A DNA stretch of 64,000 nt, taken from Sphaerochaeta globosa str. Buddy. GTDB lineage: Bacteria > Spirochaetota > Spirochaetia > Sphaerochaetales > Sphaerochaetaceae. How positions within the stretch are numbered: position 1 is the stretch's first letter; every line of letters begins with the position of its first letter. Positions 24,854-33,310 of the stretch are shown here, in pieces. Made by a program: the position numbers and the translations under genes. The notes beneath the pieces were generated by a model. That model ran no database searches and was not told the origin of the DNA. It saw only the letters and a program-made list of their open reading frames with translations. Location of the stretch: NCBI RefSeq assembly GCF_000190435.1, contig NC_015152.1:2052458-2116457 (forward strand), read 5' to 3'.

Positions 24854-25276
24854 CTACAATAAAACCAATTGCGGTGCTACGAAGTGGATAATCGCGATGG
24901 ACATCGTTACAAACCCAAGATTGCGTTTATTTCGTTCCATATACAGGCCGGTTGCATCCAATACTGTTTGCTGCTCGTCCTGTTTCACCCCGATGCCACG
25001 CAAGGCCTGATATACGTACCAAATGGTAAGCGAAAACACATTGAGCATGGGAACAAAGTCGCCCAACAACCAAGGACCGGGATCCATTGGAAGAAATGCC
25101 AACGCCAGGGTTAAGAGCAAACCGCCGAGAATGAGAATTCTTCGAACTGCTTTATGGGTGCGAAAGGCATACCGCAGCGAAAGCAAAAGGGGAAACGTAA
25201 GGCCATAGGAATCGGAAAGCAAGAAACCAGAACCTATTAACAGATATGCTATGGCAAGAACATACAGCTGAATCAA
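24854..25276 (-). CDS. Small hypothetical membrane protein
   Basis: Unrecognised 140-residue protein with about four hydrophobic segments (near residues 2-25, 45-63, 70-90 and 120-138), hence an inner-membrane protein. The start is TTG at 25276, within the TTGA that also contains the stop of the upstream repair enzyme, so translation is probably coupled. It lies directly before the NUDIX gene with a 12-bp gap, making a three-gene unit headed by the NAD(P)HX repair gene. Confidence 0.6.
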   Translation of the reverse strand: MIQLYVLAIAYLLIGSGFLLSDSYGLTFPLLLSLRYAFRTHKAVRRILILGGLLLTLALAFLPMDPGPWLLGDFVPMLNVFSLTIWYVYQALRGIGVKQDEQQTVLDATGLYMERNKRNLGFVTMSIAIIHFVAPQLVLL

Positions 25277-26760
25277 TGCTCGGCCTCCTGGACGGCCTTG
25301 CCGAGGATGGCAAGCAACGCTTCACTATCGTAATACCCATACGCACTCTTTGCAAGGCGACCTGCCTCTTGGTGGATCAAGGAGCCTTCCAAGGCTGCAA
25401 ACCAACAGTCCTGATATTTGGCCAAGAGTGCTGCAATGACCCCACAGAGCACATCACCACTTCCCGCAACACCAAGGGAGGGATTGTTGCCTTCAATGAC
25501 TACAACCCTCCCCTTTTCGTCGACTATATGCACCAGCGAGCTCTTCACCACCAGTGTAACACCCAGTTGCTTCGCCAAATCCTGGATGGAAGCGAAAAAG
25601 GAGTCCGGCGACTGTGTATCCTGCTTGGCACCGTAAAAACCGTCGAGCAACGTCTTGAGTTCCCCAAGGTGGGGAGTAAGAATAAGCGGTCCATGCTGAG
25701 GCCTCAGTCCTTGGGCAAGCAAGGATGCATATGCTCGTAAGCCGTCAGCATCGAGCACCATGCTCTGTCCTGTTGCAAAGAGTGTTGTAAGCAGGTCTTC
25801 CCGTCCGGGACCCCATCCCGGGCCCACCAGCAGAGCTCCGAAGGCGGGGATAGGTTGGCCTTCGTACACTTTTACCATGACAGAGGGAGAAGACGTCGCA
25901 GCCAGATTGAATACCTCAGGGTCACAATACAGGCTTACAAGCCCCGCACGCGTTGCAAAGCACGCTTTCGCAGAAAGCCTCACTGCCCCTGTATACGAGG
26001 TACTGCCTCCGAAAATTCCCACATGGGCCCGACTGTTCTTGTATTCACTGCTATCCAGCTTGGGTAAAAACGCCTTTCTGTCACAGAGTTGGGCAGCCTG
26101 TGGTACCCGTTCCAACAGGAAGGGAGGAAAGGATGGGTTCACACAGACAATCGTACCGCAAGCTGAGCGGGTTGCTGGATGGAACATAGAACGCTTGAGG
26201 CTTCCCATCGTCACCGTTACGTCGGCGTGTATCATGGTTTCCGTACAAGCTATTTCATCACCAAGGCCGGAAGGGACATCGATGGACAATGTTCGGGCTT
26301 TGCTTCGATTGGCGGCATCGACCAAGGAAGCTGTTAGACCACCAAGGGAACCCTTCAGGCCAATACCCATCAAGCCATCGATAATCCAAGCAGCCTGTGC
26401 CAGCTCACTGGCCAATACAGAGAGCTCGGTTTCTTCAGCCTTGAGAATAGGAAGGCCGTATGCATTTGCTACTGAACGGTGAATTGCGCTGGAGTCGGAG
26501 ATCCGCTTGCCGATGAAGATCAGCAGCTGATTGGTAAACCCATCCTGGAAAGCATATCGGCTTACTACCAAGGCATCCCCACCATTGTTGCCTCCACCAC
26601 ACAAAAACACCAGCCGGTCATCCTTTGCCAGGTAGGGCTTCCAGTTTTGGTAGATCAGAAGTCCTGCACTCTCCATCAGGCAAAGAGGGGGGATATTGGC
26701 AATGCTTTGTGCATGTTCGTCCAGTTTTGCAAGCTCAGTAGCAAGTACGAGTGATTTCAT
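25273..26760 (-). CDS. nnr: Bifunctional NAD(P)H-hydrate epimerase / ADP-dependent NAD(P)H-hydrate dehydratase
   Basis: Repairs hydrated NADH and NADPH. The N-terminal half (about residues 1-210) is the YjeF-N epimerase, with CGGGNNGGDALVVSRY and the IDGLMGIGLKG segment; the C-terminal half is the ribokinase-like dehydratase, with VLDADGLRAYA, LTPHLGEL, and GSGDVLCGVIAALLA, which binds the nucleotide. I choose the ATG at 26760: TTGACC-17-TACAGT ends 6 nt before it, whereas a longer frame starting with TTG would cross this promoter. It heads a unit with the small membrane protein and NUDIX genes. Confidence 0.93.
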   Translation of the reverse strand: MKSLVLATELAKLDEHAQSIANIPPLCLMESAGLLIYQNWKPYLAKDDRLVFLCGGGNNGGDALVVSRYAFQDGFTNQLLIFIGKRISDSSAIHRSVANAYGLPILKAEETELSVLASELAQAAWIIDGLMGIGLKGSLGGLTASLVDAANRSKARTLSIDVPSGLGDEIACTETMIHADVTVTMGSLKRSMFHPATRSACGTIVCVNPSFPPFLLERVPQAAQLCDRKAFLPKLDSSEYKNSRAHVGIFGGSTSYTGAVRLSAKACFATRAGLVSLYCDPEVFNLAATSSPSVMVKVYEGQPIPAFGALLVGPGWGPGREDLLTTLFATGQSMVLDADGLRAYASLLAQGLRPQHGPLILTPHLGELKTLLDGFYGAKQDTQSPDSFFASIQDLAKQLGVTLVVKSSLVHIVDEKGRVVVIEGNNPSLGVAGSGDVLCGVIAALLAKYQDCWFAALEGSLIHQEAGRLAKSAYGYYDSEALLAILGKAVQEAEH

Positions 26761-26766
26761 GCTCTT

Positions 26767-26795
26767 ACTGTACATGAGGCACAAGGGGCGGTCAA
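26767..26795 (-). promoter_or_regulatory. Promoter predicting a leaderless nnr mRNA
   Basis: On the minus strand TTGACC (26795-26790), a 17-bp spacer and TACAGT (26772-26767) stand exactly 6 nt before the ATG at 26760. No ribosome site is visible. This box lies back-to-back with the thiamine operon promoter. Confidence 0.6.
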
Positions 26796-26806
26796 CATTT
26801 CCTATC

Positions 26807-26835
26807 TTGACACTATAGGGTCATCCCGTTAGGCT
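26807..26835 (+). promoter_or_regulatory. Probable promoter of the thiamine transport operon
   Basis: Consensus TTGACA (26807-26812) with a 17-bp spacer to a poor TAGGCT (26830-26835), immediately before the riboswitch aptamer. Confidence 0.4.
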
Positions 26836-26838
26836 ACA

Positions 26839-26915
26839 ACTGTCCTGGGGTGGCGTAACAGCCTGAGATTACACCCGTTAACCTGATCTGGATAATACCA
26901 GCGGAGGGAGACAGT
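26839..26915 (+). ncRNA. TPP riboswitch (THI element)
   Basis: Senses thiamine pyrophosphate and turns off downstream expression. The closing stem ACTGTC (26839-26844) pairs with GACAGT (26910-26915). Between them stand the conserved blocks GGGGTG, CCTGAGATTACACCC (about 26862-26876) and ACCTGATCTGGATAATACCA (26881-26900), followed by GCGGAGGGAG, the diagnostic thi-box. The gap from the aptamer to the ATG is 55 nt and contains no obvious T-run terminator, so control at the ribosome site (GGAGGTG, 26960) is more likely. It precedes thiBPQ, which fits. Confidence 0.96.
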
Positions 26916-26969
26916 CACTTCTCAATTACTACCTATCCCCATGGCAGACTATTCAATATGGAGGTGCTT

Positions 26970-27995
26970 ATGAACAAGCATCAGTACGTATGTGTTTTGG
27001 TTGCCATCCTTACCCTCTCTTTCCCGGTTTTTGCACAACCAGCCAAGGAATCGAATGAGCTGGTCGTGTACGCCTACGACGCATTTTGCAGTGACTGGGG
27101 TCCAGGCCCTGCGATTGTCGAGGAATTTGAGAAGCAGTATGGAATCGAAGTGAACCTGGTTAGTGCAGGGGATGCAGTGGAGATGATGACCAAAGTCATC
27201 AGTGAGGCGAATAATCCATGGGCGGACGTGGTGGTGGGTATCACTGACGATATGGCTCAGAAAGTGTATGACGCAAACCTGCTTGAGCGGTATGCCAGTC
27301 CTGCCCTTTCCGATATCCCTTCGTTCCTCCATTTCGATTCCGCCTATCGTCTGCTGCCGTTCGACTATGGCAATTTTGCCTTTGTCGTCGATACCGAGCA
27401 CATGAAGGCAGAGGATATTCCCACCTCGCTGGCTTCGTTGGTTGAACCCAAATACAAGGGCAAGGTTATTCTGATAGACCCCCGCACATCATCGGTCGGC
27501 TTGGGTTTATTGCTCTGGACAATCGAGGTCTTTGGTGAGAAAGACTATCTGGGGTGGTGGAAAGCCATGAAAGAGAACGCCCTCACCATTACCGATGGCT
27601 GGTCGAGTGCCTATGGGCTCTTTACTGAAGGTGAAGCTCCCTTGGTTATCAGCTATACTACCAGTCCGGTCTACCACGTAACCTATGACGAAACCACTCG
27701 GTATCAGACGACAATTTTTACCGAAGGCCACAGCACTACTATCGAAGGTGTGGGTATTCTTGCATCGAGCCGAAAAAAGGAACAGGCAAGAAAGTTTATC
27801 GATTATTTGCTTACCGACGCCCAGCTTCCCATTGCCCTGGCAAACTCCATGTATCCGACCAATAGCAAGGCTGAACTTCCAAAAGCGTTCGACTATGCAC
27901 CAAAACCGCAAAAGAGCCTCGCTATGGAGACAGAAATACTTGCAAAAAACCTCGATAGATGGCTTACTGAATGGACACAGGTAATGAGTAGATGA
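26970..27995 (+). CDS. thiB: Thiamine ABC transporter, periplasmic binding protein
   Basis: Captures thiamine or its phosphates in the periplasm for import. A signal peptide covers about residues 1-22 (ending VFAQPA). The mature protein has the ThiB/iron-type binding-protein pattern: ELVVYAYDAFCSDWGPGPAIVEEFEKQYG at the start, later GDAVEMM and the DVVVGITDD segment. The start is the ATG at 26970 with GGAGGTG directly upstream, 4 codons inside a longer frame. Placement after a TPP riboswitch makes thiamine, rather than iron, the substrate. It overlaps thiP by 4 bp. Confidence 0.92.
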   Translation: MNKHQYVCVLVAILTLSFPVFAQPAKESNELVVYAYDAFCSDWGPGPAIVEEFEKQYGIEVNLVSAGDAVEMMTKVISEANNPWADVVVGITDDMAQKVYDANLLERYASPALSDIPSFLHFDSAYRLLPFDYGNFAFVVDTEHMKAEDIPTSLASLVEPKYKGKVILIDPRTSSVGLGLLLWTIEVFGEKDYLGWWKAMKENALTITDGWSSAYGLFTEGEAPLVISYTTSPVYHVTYDETTRYQTTIFTEGHSTTIEGVGILASSRKKEQARKFIDYLLTDAQLPIALANSMYPTNSKAELPKAFDYAPKPQKSLAMETEILAKNLDRWLTEWTQVMSR

Positions 27996-29686
27996 GAGAA
28001 GACAAGAACATACAGTACAAGCGTTTCTATCGCGTAATGCCGTTGCCCTCAACAATGGTTTTGCTGCTGTTGTTCTTCGTCCCCCTCTTTTTCACCCTCT
28101 CCTCGGCTTTTATCTTTGAGCAGGGATTCACGTTCTCTCGTGTTATAGGGGTCTTCACCGACCCCTATACACAGAGGATCATGCTCTTCACTCTCCTGCA
28201 GGCGACGCTTTCAACCTTGGCATCCCTGTTGGTAGCCCTACCCGGTGCCTACTTGATCGCCACCTATTCGTTCAGGGGAAAGCGGCTTATTCTGGCCCTC
28301 AGTGCCATCCCCTTTGTCATTCCTTCCATTTTGGTGGTGCTGGGCTTTGTAATTTTCTTTGGAAACAACGGATTTCTGAATCGTATTCTCATGACACTCT
28401 TTAACCTTGAAGAGCCTCCCCTATCAATACTCTACTCCTTTCCCGCCATCATTCTCGCTCATACATTTTACAACTTCCCGATTATCATGAGTTTGGTCTC
28501 CTCCTATTGGGAGCATATGGACGGCAATTGCGAGACTGCCTCCTATACCCTGGGAGCGACCAAGGCAAAGACTTTCTTCCTTATCACTCTGCCACGCCTA
28601 CTTCCGGCAATCATCAGCGCAGCCTCCTTGGTATTCCTTTTCTGCTTCAACAGCTTTGCCATTATCCTGGTTCTCGGCGGCGGTCCACAGTATACGACTA
28701 TGGAAGTCGAAATCTATCGTCAGGCCCGCATGTTGGGTCAGAGCGGTTCGGCAGCAGCCCTTTCACTTTTTTCCATAGTAGTCACCAGTTTGCTGCTTTT
28801 GTGGTACAACAGAACCCAAAAGAAGTTGGCACAGAGTGAGACCTACAGGAGCAACAATCGATTGACAGAGAAGAGACCGACAACCATAGTCGGCAAGCTG
28901 CTCGCTCTTGTGTATACCGTCGCTTCGTTCCTGTTCATACTCGGCCCCATCGCATCGGTGGTGGTCCGTTCGTTCATGGCTTCCTCTTCGCGATCGAGTG
29001 CGGAGTCATTCAGCCTAAAATGGTACCGTCAGCTACTTTCACTCGAAAGGGCGACCGGACATATGAATTCCGCGTTGCAAGCCCTGTCCAACAGCCTGAT
29101 CATTGCTTTGTTGGTTGCCCTTTGCACGGTCCCGCTCGCTCTTACTCTTTCCCTTGCCATTCGCAAGAAAGAGAAAAAAGGCTCTGCTTTGGAGCTTTTT
29201 GGCATGTTGCCGATGACCGTCAGTTCAGTAATTATTGGATTAGGGTATTATCTGATCAGCTCAAGGGTCAGAGGGGGGGTACTGACAAGCTATAGTCTGG
29301 TCGTCCTTGCCCACATGGTCATCGCCATTCCTTTTGTGCTGAGGACCATTCTTCCTGAATACCGTAAAATTCCCAATTCCTATATTCACAGCTCATTGAC
29401 CCTGGGAGCCGGACCACTGAGGACATTCCTTCATATCGAACTGCCTCTGCTCAGGGGAGCAATGTTAACAGGTGGAATTTTCGCTTTCGCCCTGAGTATG
29501 GGAGAGTTCAATGCTACCCTTACCTTGGCAAACAGCTCAATTGTGACGTTGCCCATTATCATGTACCGCCTCATAGGCTCCTACAACTTCCAAGGAGCTT
29601 GCGCCTTGGGAACCATCCTCATCGCGGTCTGTACCGTTGTGTTCATTGTAAGCGAATTATCAAAGGGAGGTACTCATGACCGATGA
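27992..29686 (+). CDS. thiP: Thiamine ABC transporter permease
   Basis: A fused two-domain permease of 564 residues with about twelve membrane helices, which forms the membrane channel on its own. Two EAA-type loops that contact the ATPase are visible: ETASYTLGATKAKTFFLITLP near residue 185 and SSLTLGAGPLRTFLHIELP near residue 470. It overlaps thiB by 4 bp at the start and thiQ by 11 bp at the end. Confidence 0.92.
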   Translation: MREDKNIQYKRFYRVMPLPSTMVLLLLFFVPLFFTLSSAFIFEQGFTFSRVIGVFTDPYTQRIMLFTLLQATLSTLASLLVALPGAYLIATYSFRGKRLILALSAIPFVIPSILVVLGFVIFFGNNGFLNRILMTLFNLEEPPLSILYSFPAIILAHTFYNFPIIMSLVSSYWEHMDGNCETASYTLGATKAKTFFLITLPRLLPAIISAASLVFLFCFNSFAIILVLGGGPQYTTMEVEIYRQARMLGQSGSAAALSLFSIVVTSLLLLWYNRTQKKLAQSETYRSNNRLTEKRPTTIVGKLLALVYTVASFLFILGPIASVVVRSFMASSSRSSAESFSLKWYRQLLSLERATGHMNSALQALSNSLIIALLVALCTVPLALTLSLAIRKKEKKGSALELFGMLPMTVSSVIIGLGYYLISSRVRGGVLTSYSLVVLAHMVIAIPFVLRTILPEYRKIPNSYIHSSLTLGAGPLRTFLHIELPLLRGAMLTGGIFAFALSMGEFNATLTLANSSIVTLPIIMYRLIGSYNFQGACALGTILIAVCTVVFIVSELSKGGTHDR

Positions 29687-30761
29687 TGGTCTTTCTTGTT
29701 CCCTGAAAGCTTCCTATCAAGACTTCAACCTCGATGTTTCCTTCTCCGTCAAAAGCGGAGAACTGACTTGCATCATAGGCCCCTCGGGTTGTGGAAAGTC
29801 CACAACCTTGCAGTTGATTGCAGGATTACTGCCGCTGAACACTGGATCGCTTGTGCTCAATGGCAATGATATTGCCCACCTCAGCGTGCATAAACGACAG
29901 GTTGCCATGGTTTTTCAAGATTATGCACTCTTTCCTCATATGAGCGTCGAGCAAAATATTGCGTATCCGTTGAAGATCAGAAAACTCGCTAGGGCTAAAA
30001 GGAAGGAGAGGGTTTCACGACTGCTTTCCATGGTCGCCCTTGAGGGCTACCAGAAACGTAAGAGTCAGGAGCTCAGCGGAGGAGAACGACAGCGTGTTGC
30101 TTTGGCAAGAGCTCTTGCTTCGGACCCCAAGTTATTGCTTTTGGATGAACCTCTCTCCGCTTTGGATGCGAAACTGAGAAAGCATCTGCGTGAGGAAATT
30201 CGCCGAATTCACGACGAAACCGGTATAACCACACTCTATGTCACCCATGACCAGGAAGAGGCGCTTGCTATCGCTGACCGCATTATAGTCATGAATGAAG
30301 GGAGCGTTATGCAGGAAGGAACGGGAGAGCAAATCTACAATGAACCGGCCAACATTTTTGTTGCAACCTTTATGGGAGAGGGGAACACATTACCGTATAG
30401 CATAATCCCTAAAACGCTCATCAACCCGGGAGGGGTTGTTCCCTTTGTCTTCAAGCCAAAGGAAGGGAAACATACAATTTTCTTCCGGCCCGAACACGTA
30501 TTGGTCCAAGACAACAAGAACCTGCCGCTTGCTGAATATTTGGTCCATCTGCAATTCAAGCAGGCTGAGGTAGTAAGTTGTGAGTTCCAGGGGGATCACT
30601 ATCGGGTTGCCTGCAACTGGGAAGGATTTACCATCATCAGTCATTGCTTGCAACGCCCGCAGGCAAAATCGGTAACATTGGGTGTAAGAATTAAGCATAT
30701 TCGAGAATATGTTGACGGTGAATCAATAAAAAAGACCTTGCTTTCGTCAGTAGGGGAATAG
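29676..30761 (+). CDS. thiQ: Thiamine ABC transporter ATP-binding protein
   Basis: Powers thiamine import. Walker A GPSGCGKST (about residues 35-43), Q-loop VFQDYALFPHM, signature LSGGERQRVALARAL (near residue 132), Walker B LLLLDEPLSALD and the switch histidine in YVTHDQEEA are present. At 361 residues it is longer than enteric ThiQ (about 230), because of a C-terminal TOBE-like domain (residues about 240-361, FFRPEHVLV) more usual in sugar, iron and polyamine transporters. The riboswitch and neighbours support thiamine. Confidence 0.9.
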   Translation: MTDDGLSCSLKASYQDFNLDVSFSVKSGELTCIIGPSGCGKSTTLQLIAGLLPLNTGSLVLNGNDIAHLSVHKRQVAMVFQDYALFPHMSVEQNIAYPLKIRKLARAKRKERVSRLLSMVALEGYQKRKSQELSGGERQRVALARALASDPKLLLLDEPLSALDAKLRKHLREEIRRIHDETGITTLYVTHDQEEALAIADRIIVMNEGSVMQEGTGEQIYNEPANIFVATFMGEGNTLPYSIIPKTLINPGGVVPFVFKPKEGKHTIFFRPEHVLVQDNKNLPLAEYLVHLQFKQAEVVSCEFQGDHYRVACNWEGFTIISHCLQRPQAKSVTLGVRIKHIREYVDGESIKKTLLSSVGE

Positions 30762-30780
30762 CAACAAGCCACATTTTCTG

Positions 30781-30786
30781 TATACT
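30781..30786 (+). promoter_or_regulatory. -10 box predicting a leaderless mRNA for the barrel-like gene
   Basis: TATACT (30781-30786) ends 6 nt before the ATG at 30793. The -35 region is weak, so this is less certain than the similar sites upstream of tatD, nnr and yidD; read-through from thiBPQ is also possible since no terminator separates them. Confidence 0.45.
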
Positions 30787-30792
30787 GAGTAT

Positions 30793-31356
30793 ATGAGAAG
30801 ACACTGCCTCACGATCCTCCTTCTTACGCTTACTGTCTTCCCCTTGTCAGCTCAGACCACAGGGTACTATTACTCGGCCACTGCCTCAGCTTCCGAGTAT
30901 CTGGGAATCCCTCATTTCGACGATGAGATTCCCGCCCGTTCCTCGTTTGCAGCACTTGCATCTGTTGGATTGCTTGGGTATCAGAGAGAACGCTGGGATG
31001 GTTCTTTGGAACTGCAGTTCCTCTCCGTCAGCCAGTCTCTTCCCTTTGGCCTGTACCGCAGCAGAGGTTTCAATTCCTTAGGTTTCGCCATACGATCACG
31101 ATTCACCTTAACCGATGCCTTCTCACTCTATGGTCAGATGGGGACCGAAATAAACTTTTACCATAAAATCGAGGAAGCCTTCGCTTCCTTCTCATTGCAG
31201 GTAGGAGGACAGTTGCTTCTTCTTCAAAACCCCACCTACCAACTCTTTCTCACGTTTCCAGTCTCTTTACACCTGAGAAAAGAAATTACTGCCATACAAA
31301 TGGGTGTGGGGTTACGTTATCACCTCTTCCCTTACCATCGAGGGGGCCCCCAATGA
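30793..31356 (+). CDS. Small exported protein, probable outer-membrane beta-barrel
   Basis: A 187-residue protein with a signal peptide (about residues 1-20, ending PLSAQ). The mature sequence shows repeated alternation of aromatic and hydrophobic residues with Ser, Gly and Tyr, ending in GVGLRYHLFPY, the style of an eight-stranded outer-membrane barrel. I cannot name a family. Its stop overlaps the start of the first lipoprotein caspase (ATGA), so the two are translated together. This places a barrel, or barrel-like periplasmic protein, and two caspases in one unit. Confidence 0.6.
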   Translation: MRRHCLTILLLTLTVFPLSAQTTGYYYSATASASEYLGIPHFDDEIPARSSFAALASVGLLGYQRERWDGSLELQFLSVSQSLPFGLYRSRGFNSLGFAIRSRFTLTDAFSLYGQMGTEINFYHKIEEAFASFSLQVGGQLLLLQNPTYQLFLTFPVSLHLRKEITAIQMGVGLRYHLFPYHRGGPQ

Positions 31357-32354
31357 GAAAACTCATCCCCCTGCTGCTCAGTCTGCTACTCCTTCTCAGT
31401 TCTTGCGAGCTGTTCTATGATGAGGCTGAGTTGGGGGATGTGTATGTGGTTTCAATCGGAATCGACTATAAGAATGAGCCAAATGATTCCAATGAAACAG
31501 GTATTTTACCCAACCTCAGAGGAACCGTTCCCGATGCGAAGGAGTTATTTACTGTTCTTAAGGACATCACCCTCCGAACTGGAAGGAATTGGCATGGATA
31601 CTTGCTCCTGCAAGAAGGTACAGATCACAGTACTGATACCTTTTCCACATTTGATCCAGATACAGGAATCTACGCATCAAAAACTCATTTATTCACTGTT
31701 CTCACCACTATCAAGAGCCAAGCGCAACCAGAAGATCTGGTAATCATTACGTACAGCGGTCATGGTATTGCTGAGAATGGTGATATGGTCATGGCTCACA
31801 CAACCAGCACGGGAGGTGTGGCAATAGAGCCACTGAGGATTTCCCCTTCTCTGCTCATTGATCAATACCTTGTTCCCATCCAGGCAAAAAAGCTACTCAT
31901 CCTGGATAGTTGCGTCAGCGGTGTCTTTGTTCCCGAAAGTGAATCCAGCCTCAGTACTGTCCTAGACAGCAACATTGATGATTGGTATGCAAAGTTCTGG
32001 GAAAAATCGATGTATGGGCTTCCTAATCTCTTTGTAATGACTGCCAGTGCACTTACTGATTCCTATGAGATAGATTTGGACTCGAGTTCGAACGAACATG
32101 TACATGGTGTCTTCAGCACCGCACTCCTTGAAGCTTTGGGCTGGAATCATCCCCATGCAACAGACCTAAACATAGTAGATCCTAATACGCCCCCAGCCAT
32201 ACGTGGTTCCGATCTCACCGTCGATTCCCTCTATGCCTACATCAAGAAGCATCAGAGTCTTCCAGTACGATGGAACATCTTTAAACCTTCCCGAAATTAC
32301 CAACACCCCCTGGTCTCAGGTGGAGCCATGGATATGGTCTTGTTTCGCTTCTGA
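31353..32354 (+). CDS. Lipoprotein caspase-family (C14) peptidase, copy 1
   Basis: A caspase-fold cysteine protease directed to the envelope. Residues 1-18 form a lipoprotein signal (LLSSC, lipidated C18). The caspase core starts at VYVVSIGIDY (about 30-39); the catalytic histidine is H137 in YSGHG and the catalytic cysteine C187 in ILDSCVSG. The 333 residues contain no further domain. Caspase homologues (metacaspase/paracaspase type) are known from many bacteria, mostly cytoplasmic; secretion as a lipoprotein is less common. It overlaps the barrel-like gene by 4 bp and is followed after 26 bp by a second copy. Confidence 0.85.
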   Translation: MRKLIPLLLSLLLLLSSCELFYDEAELGDVYVVSIGIDYKNEPNDSNETGILPNLRGTVPDAKELFTVLKDITLRTGRNWHGYLLLQEGTDHSTDTFSTFDPDTGIYASKTHLFTVLTTIKSQAQPEDLVIITYSGHGIAENGDMVMAHTTSTGGVAIEPLRISPSLLIDQYLVPIQAKKLLILDSCVSGVFVPESESSLSTVLDSNIDDWYAKFWEKSMYGLPNLFVMTASALTDSYEIDLDSSSNEHVHGVFSTALLEALGWNHPHATDLNIVDPNTPPAIRGSDLTVDSLYAYIKKHQSLPVRWNIFKPSRNYQHPLVSGGAMDMVLFRF

Positions 32355-32380
32355 AGTAAAAGGTATACTCCCTAACCTCT

Positions 32381-33310
32381 ATGCATATGAAACACCTACT
32401 CTTGCTTCCTTTTGTTCTCCTTTTCTTCGGTTGCGAACTCATGTATGAACCGTTGCAACAAGGCAAGGTCACGCATGTGGCGATCGGACTGAACTATCGG
32501 GGGACTAACGTAAATCCACTTTCAGGAACGATCAACGACGCCAGAGAACAGGAGCAGGCGTTTGGCCTTCTGTTTGCACAGCGAATCCATAACAGTTATC
32601 TGATGCTGCAAGAAGGCAGTGGTGATGGTTCGTATGACAATCTGGCTTCACCACTGCTTCCTACAAAAGAAAAGGTAGTGGATTTGCTTGAAGCATTGGT
32701 AAGCGAGCAACAAGAGCAGGACTTGCTCATAATCACCTATAGCGGACATGGCATGGAGGATGGTTCTTGGGTATTGGCACCGGATAATGCATCGGGCACC
32801 ATCTTTCTGGATGCAACCAACCTAGATCCATCACTGCTGTTCTCGGTAGATGAGCTGTTTGCCCTGATCGCCCCTTCGGTGGGAAATACTTTGCTCATCA
32901 TCGATAGTTGTTATGCAGGAAATTTTGTACAGGAAAGCGGATCATCAGTTTCTCTTATTGATCCCAAGCACATCCTCTGGGATGCATACAAGACCTATTT
33001 CGGCGAAGGAACCTATGAAAACAAGGTATTTGTCATGGCGGCCACTACCGCCGACAACACAAGCAAGGAGCCTTACAGCGGTACCCATATCCACGGATAT
33101 TTCACCGAAGCCCTTCTTGCAGGGCTCGGATGGGATGAAGAGACACAAAGTTTAGTGGCAACTCCTATTACAGTGAGTATGGACGGACTGTACCACTACA
33201 TCCTGGAAAACCAACGCATAGGGCTCTCCATACGCGATGCAGGTGTCTACCAGCACCCAACCATCAACGGCGGGGCGCTGGACTTGGTCTTGCGTCAAGA
33301 GGAAAACTGA
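32381..33310 (+). CDS. Lipoprotein caspase-family (C14) peptidase, copy 2
   Basis: A second lipoprotein caspase, clearly a paralogue of its neighbour: both have lipobox cysteine at residue 18 followed by ELxY, the VAIGLNYR-like first strand, LxGTxxDA, LMLQEG, the catalytic histidine (H123, YSGHG) and catalytic cysteine (C177, IDSCYAG), and a terminal QHPxxxGGAxDxV. Overall identity is modest, so the duplication is old. Starts at either ATG (32381 or 32387) are possible; both lack a good Shine-Dalgarno sequence. Its last 16 bp overlap the convergent uvrB gene. Confidence 0.85.
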   Translation: MHMKHLLLLPFVLLFFGCELMYEPLQQGKVTHVAIGLNYRGTNVNPLSGTINDAREQEQAFGLLFAQRIHNSYLMLQEGSGDGSYDNLASPLLPTKEKVVDLLEALVSEQQEQDLLIITYSGHGMEDGSWVLAPDNASGTIFLDATNLDPSLLFSVDELFALIAPSVGNTLLIIDSCYAGNFVQESGSSVSLIDPKHILWDAYKTYFGEGTYENKVFVMAATTADNTSKEPYSGTHIHGYFTEALLAGLGWDEETQSLVATPITVSMDGLYHYILENQRIGLSIRDAGVYQHPTINGGALDLVLRQEEN

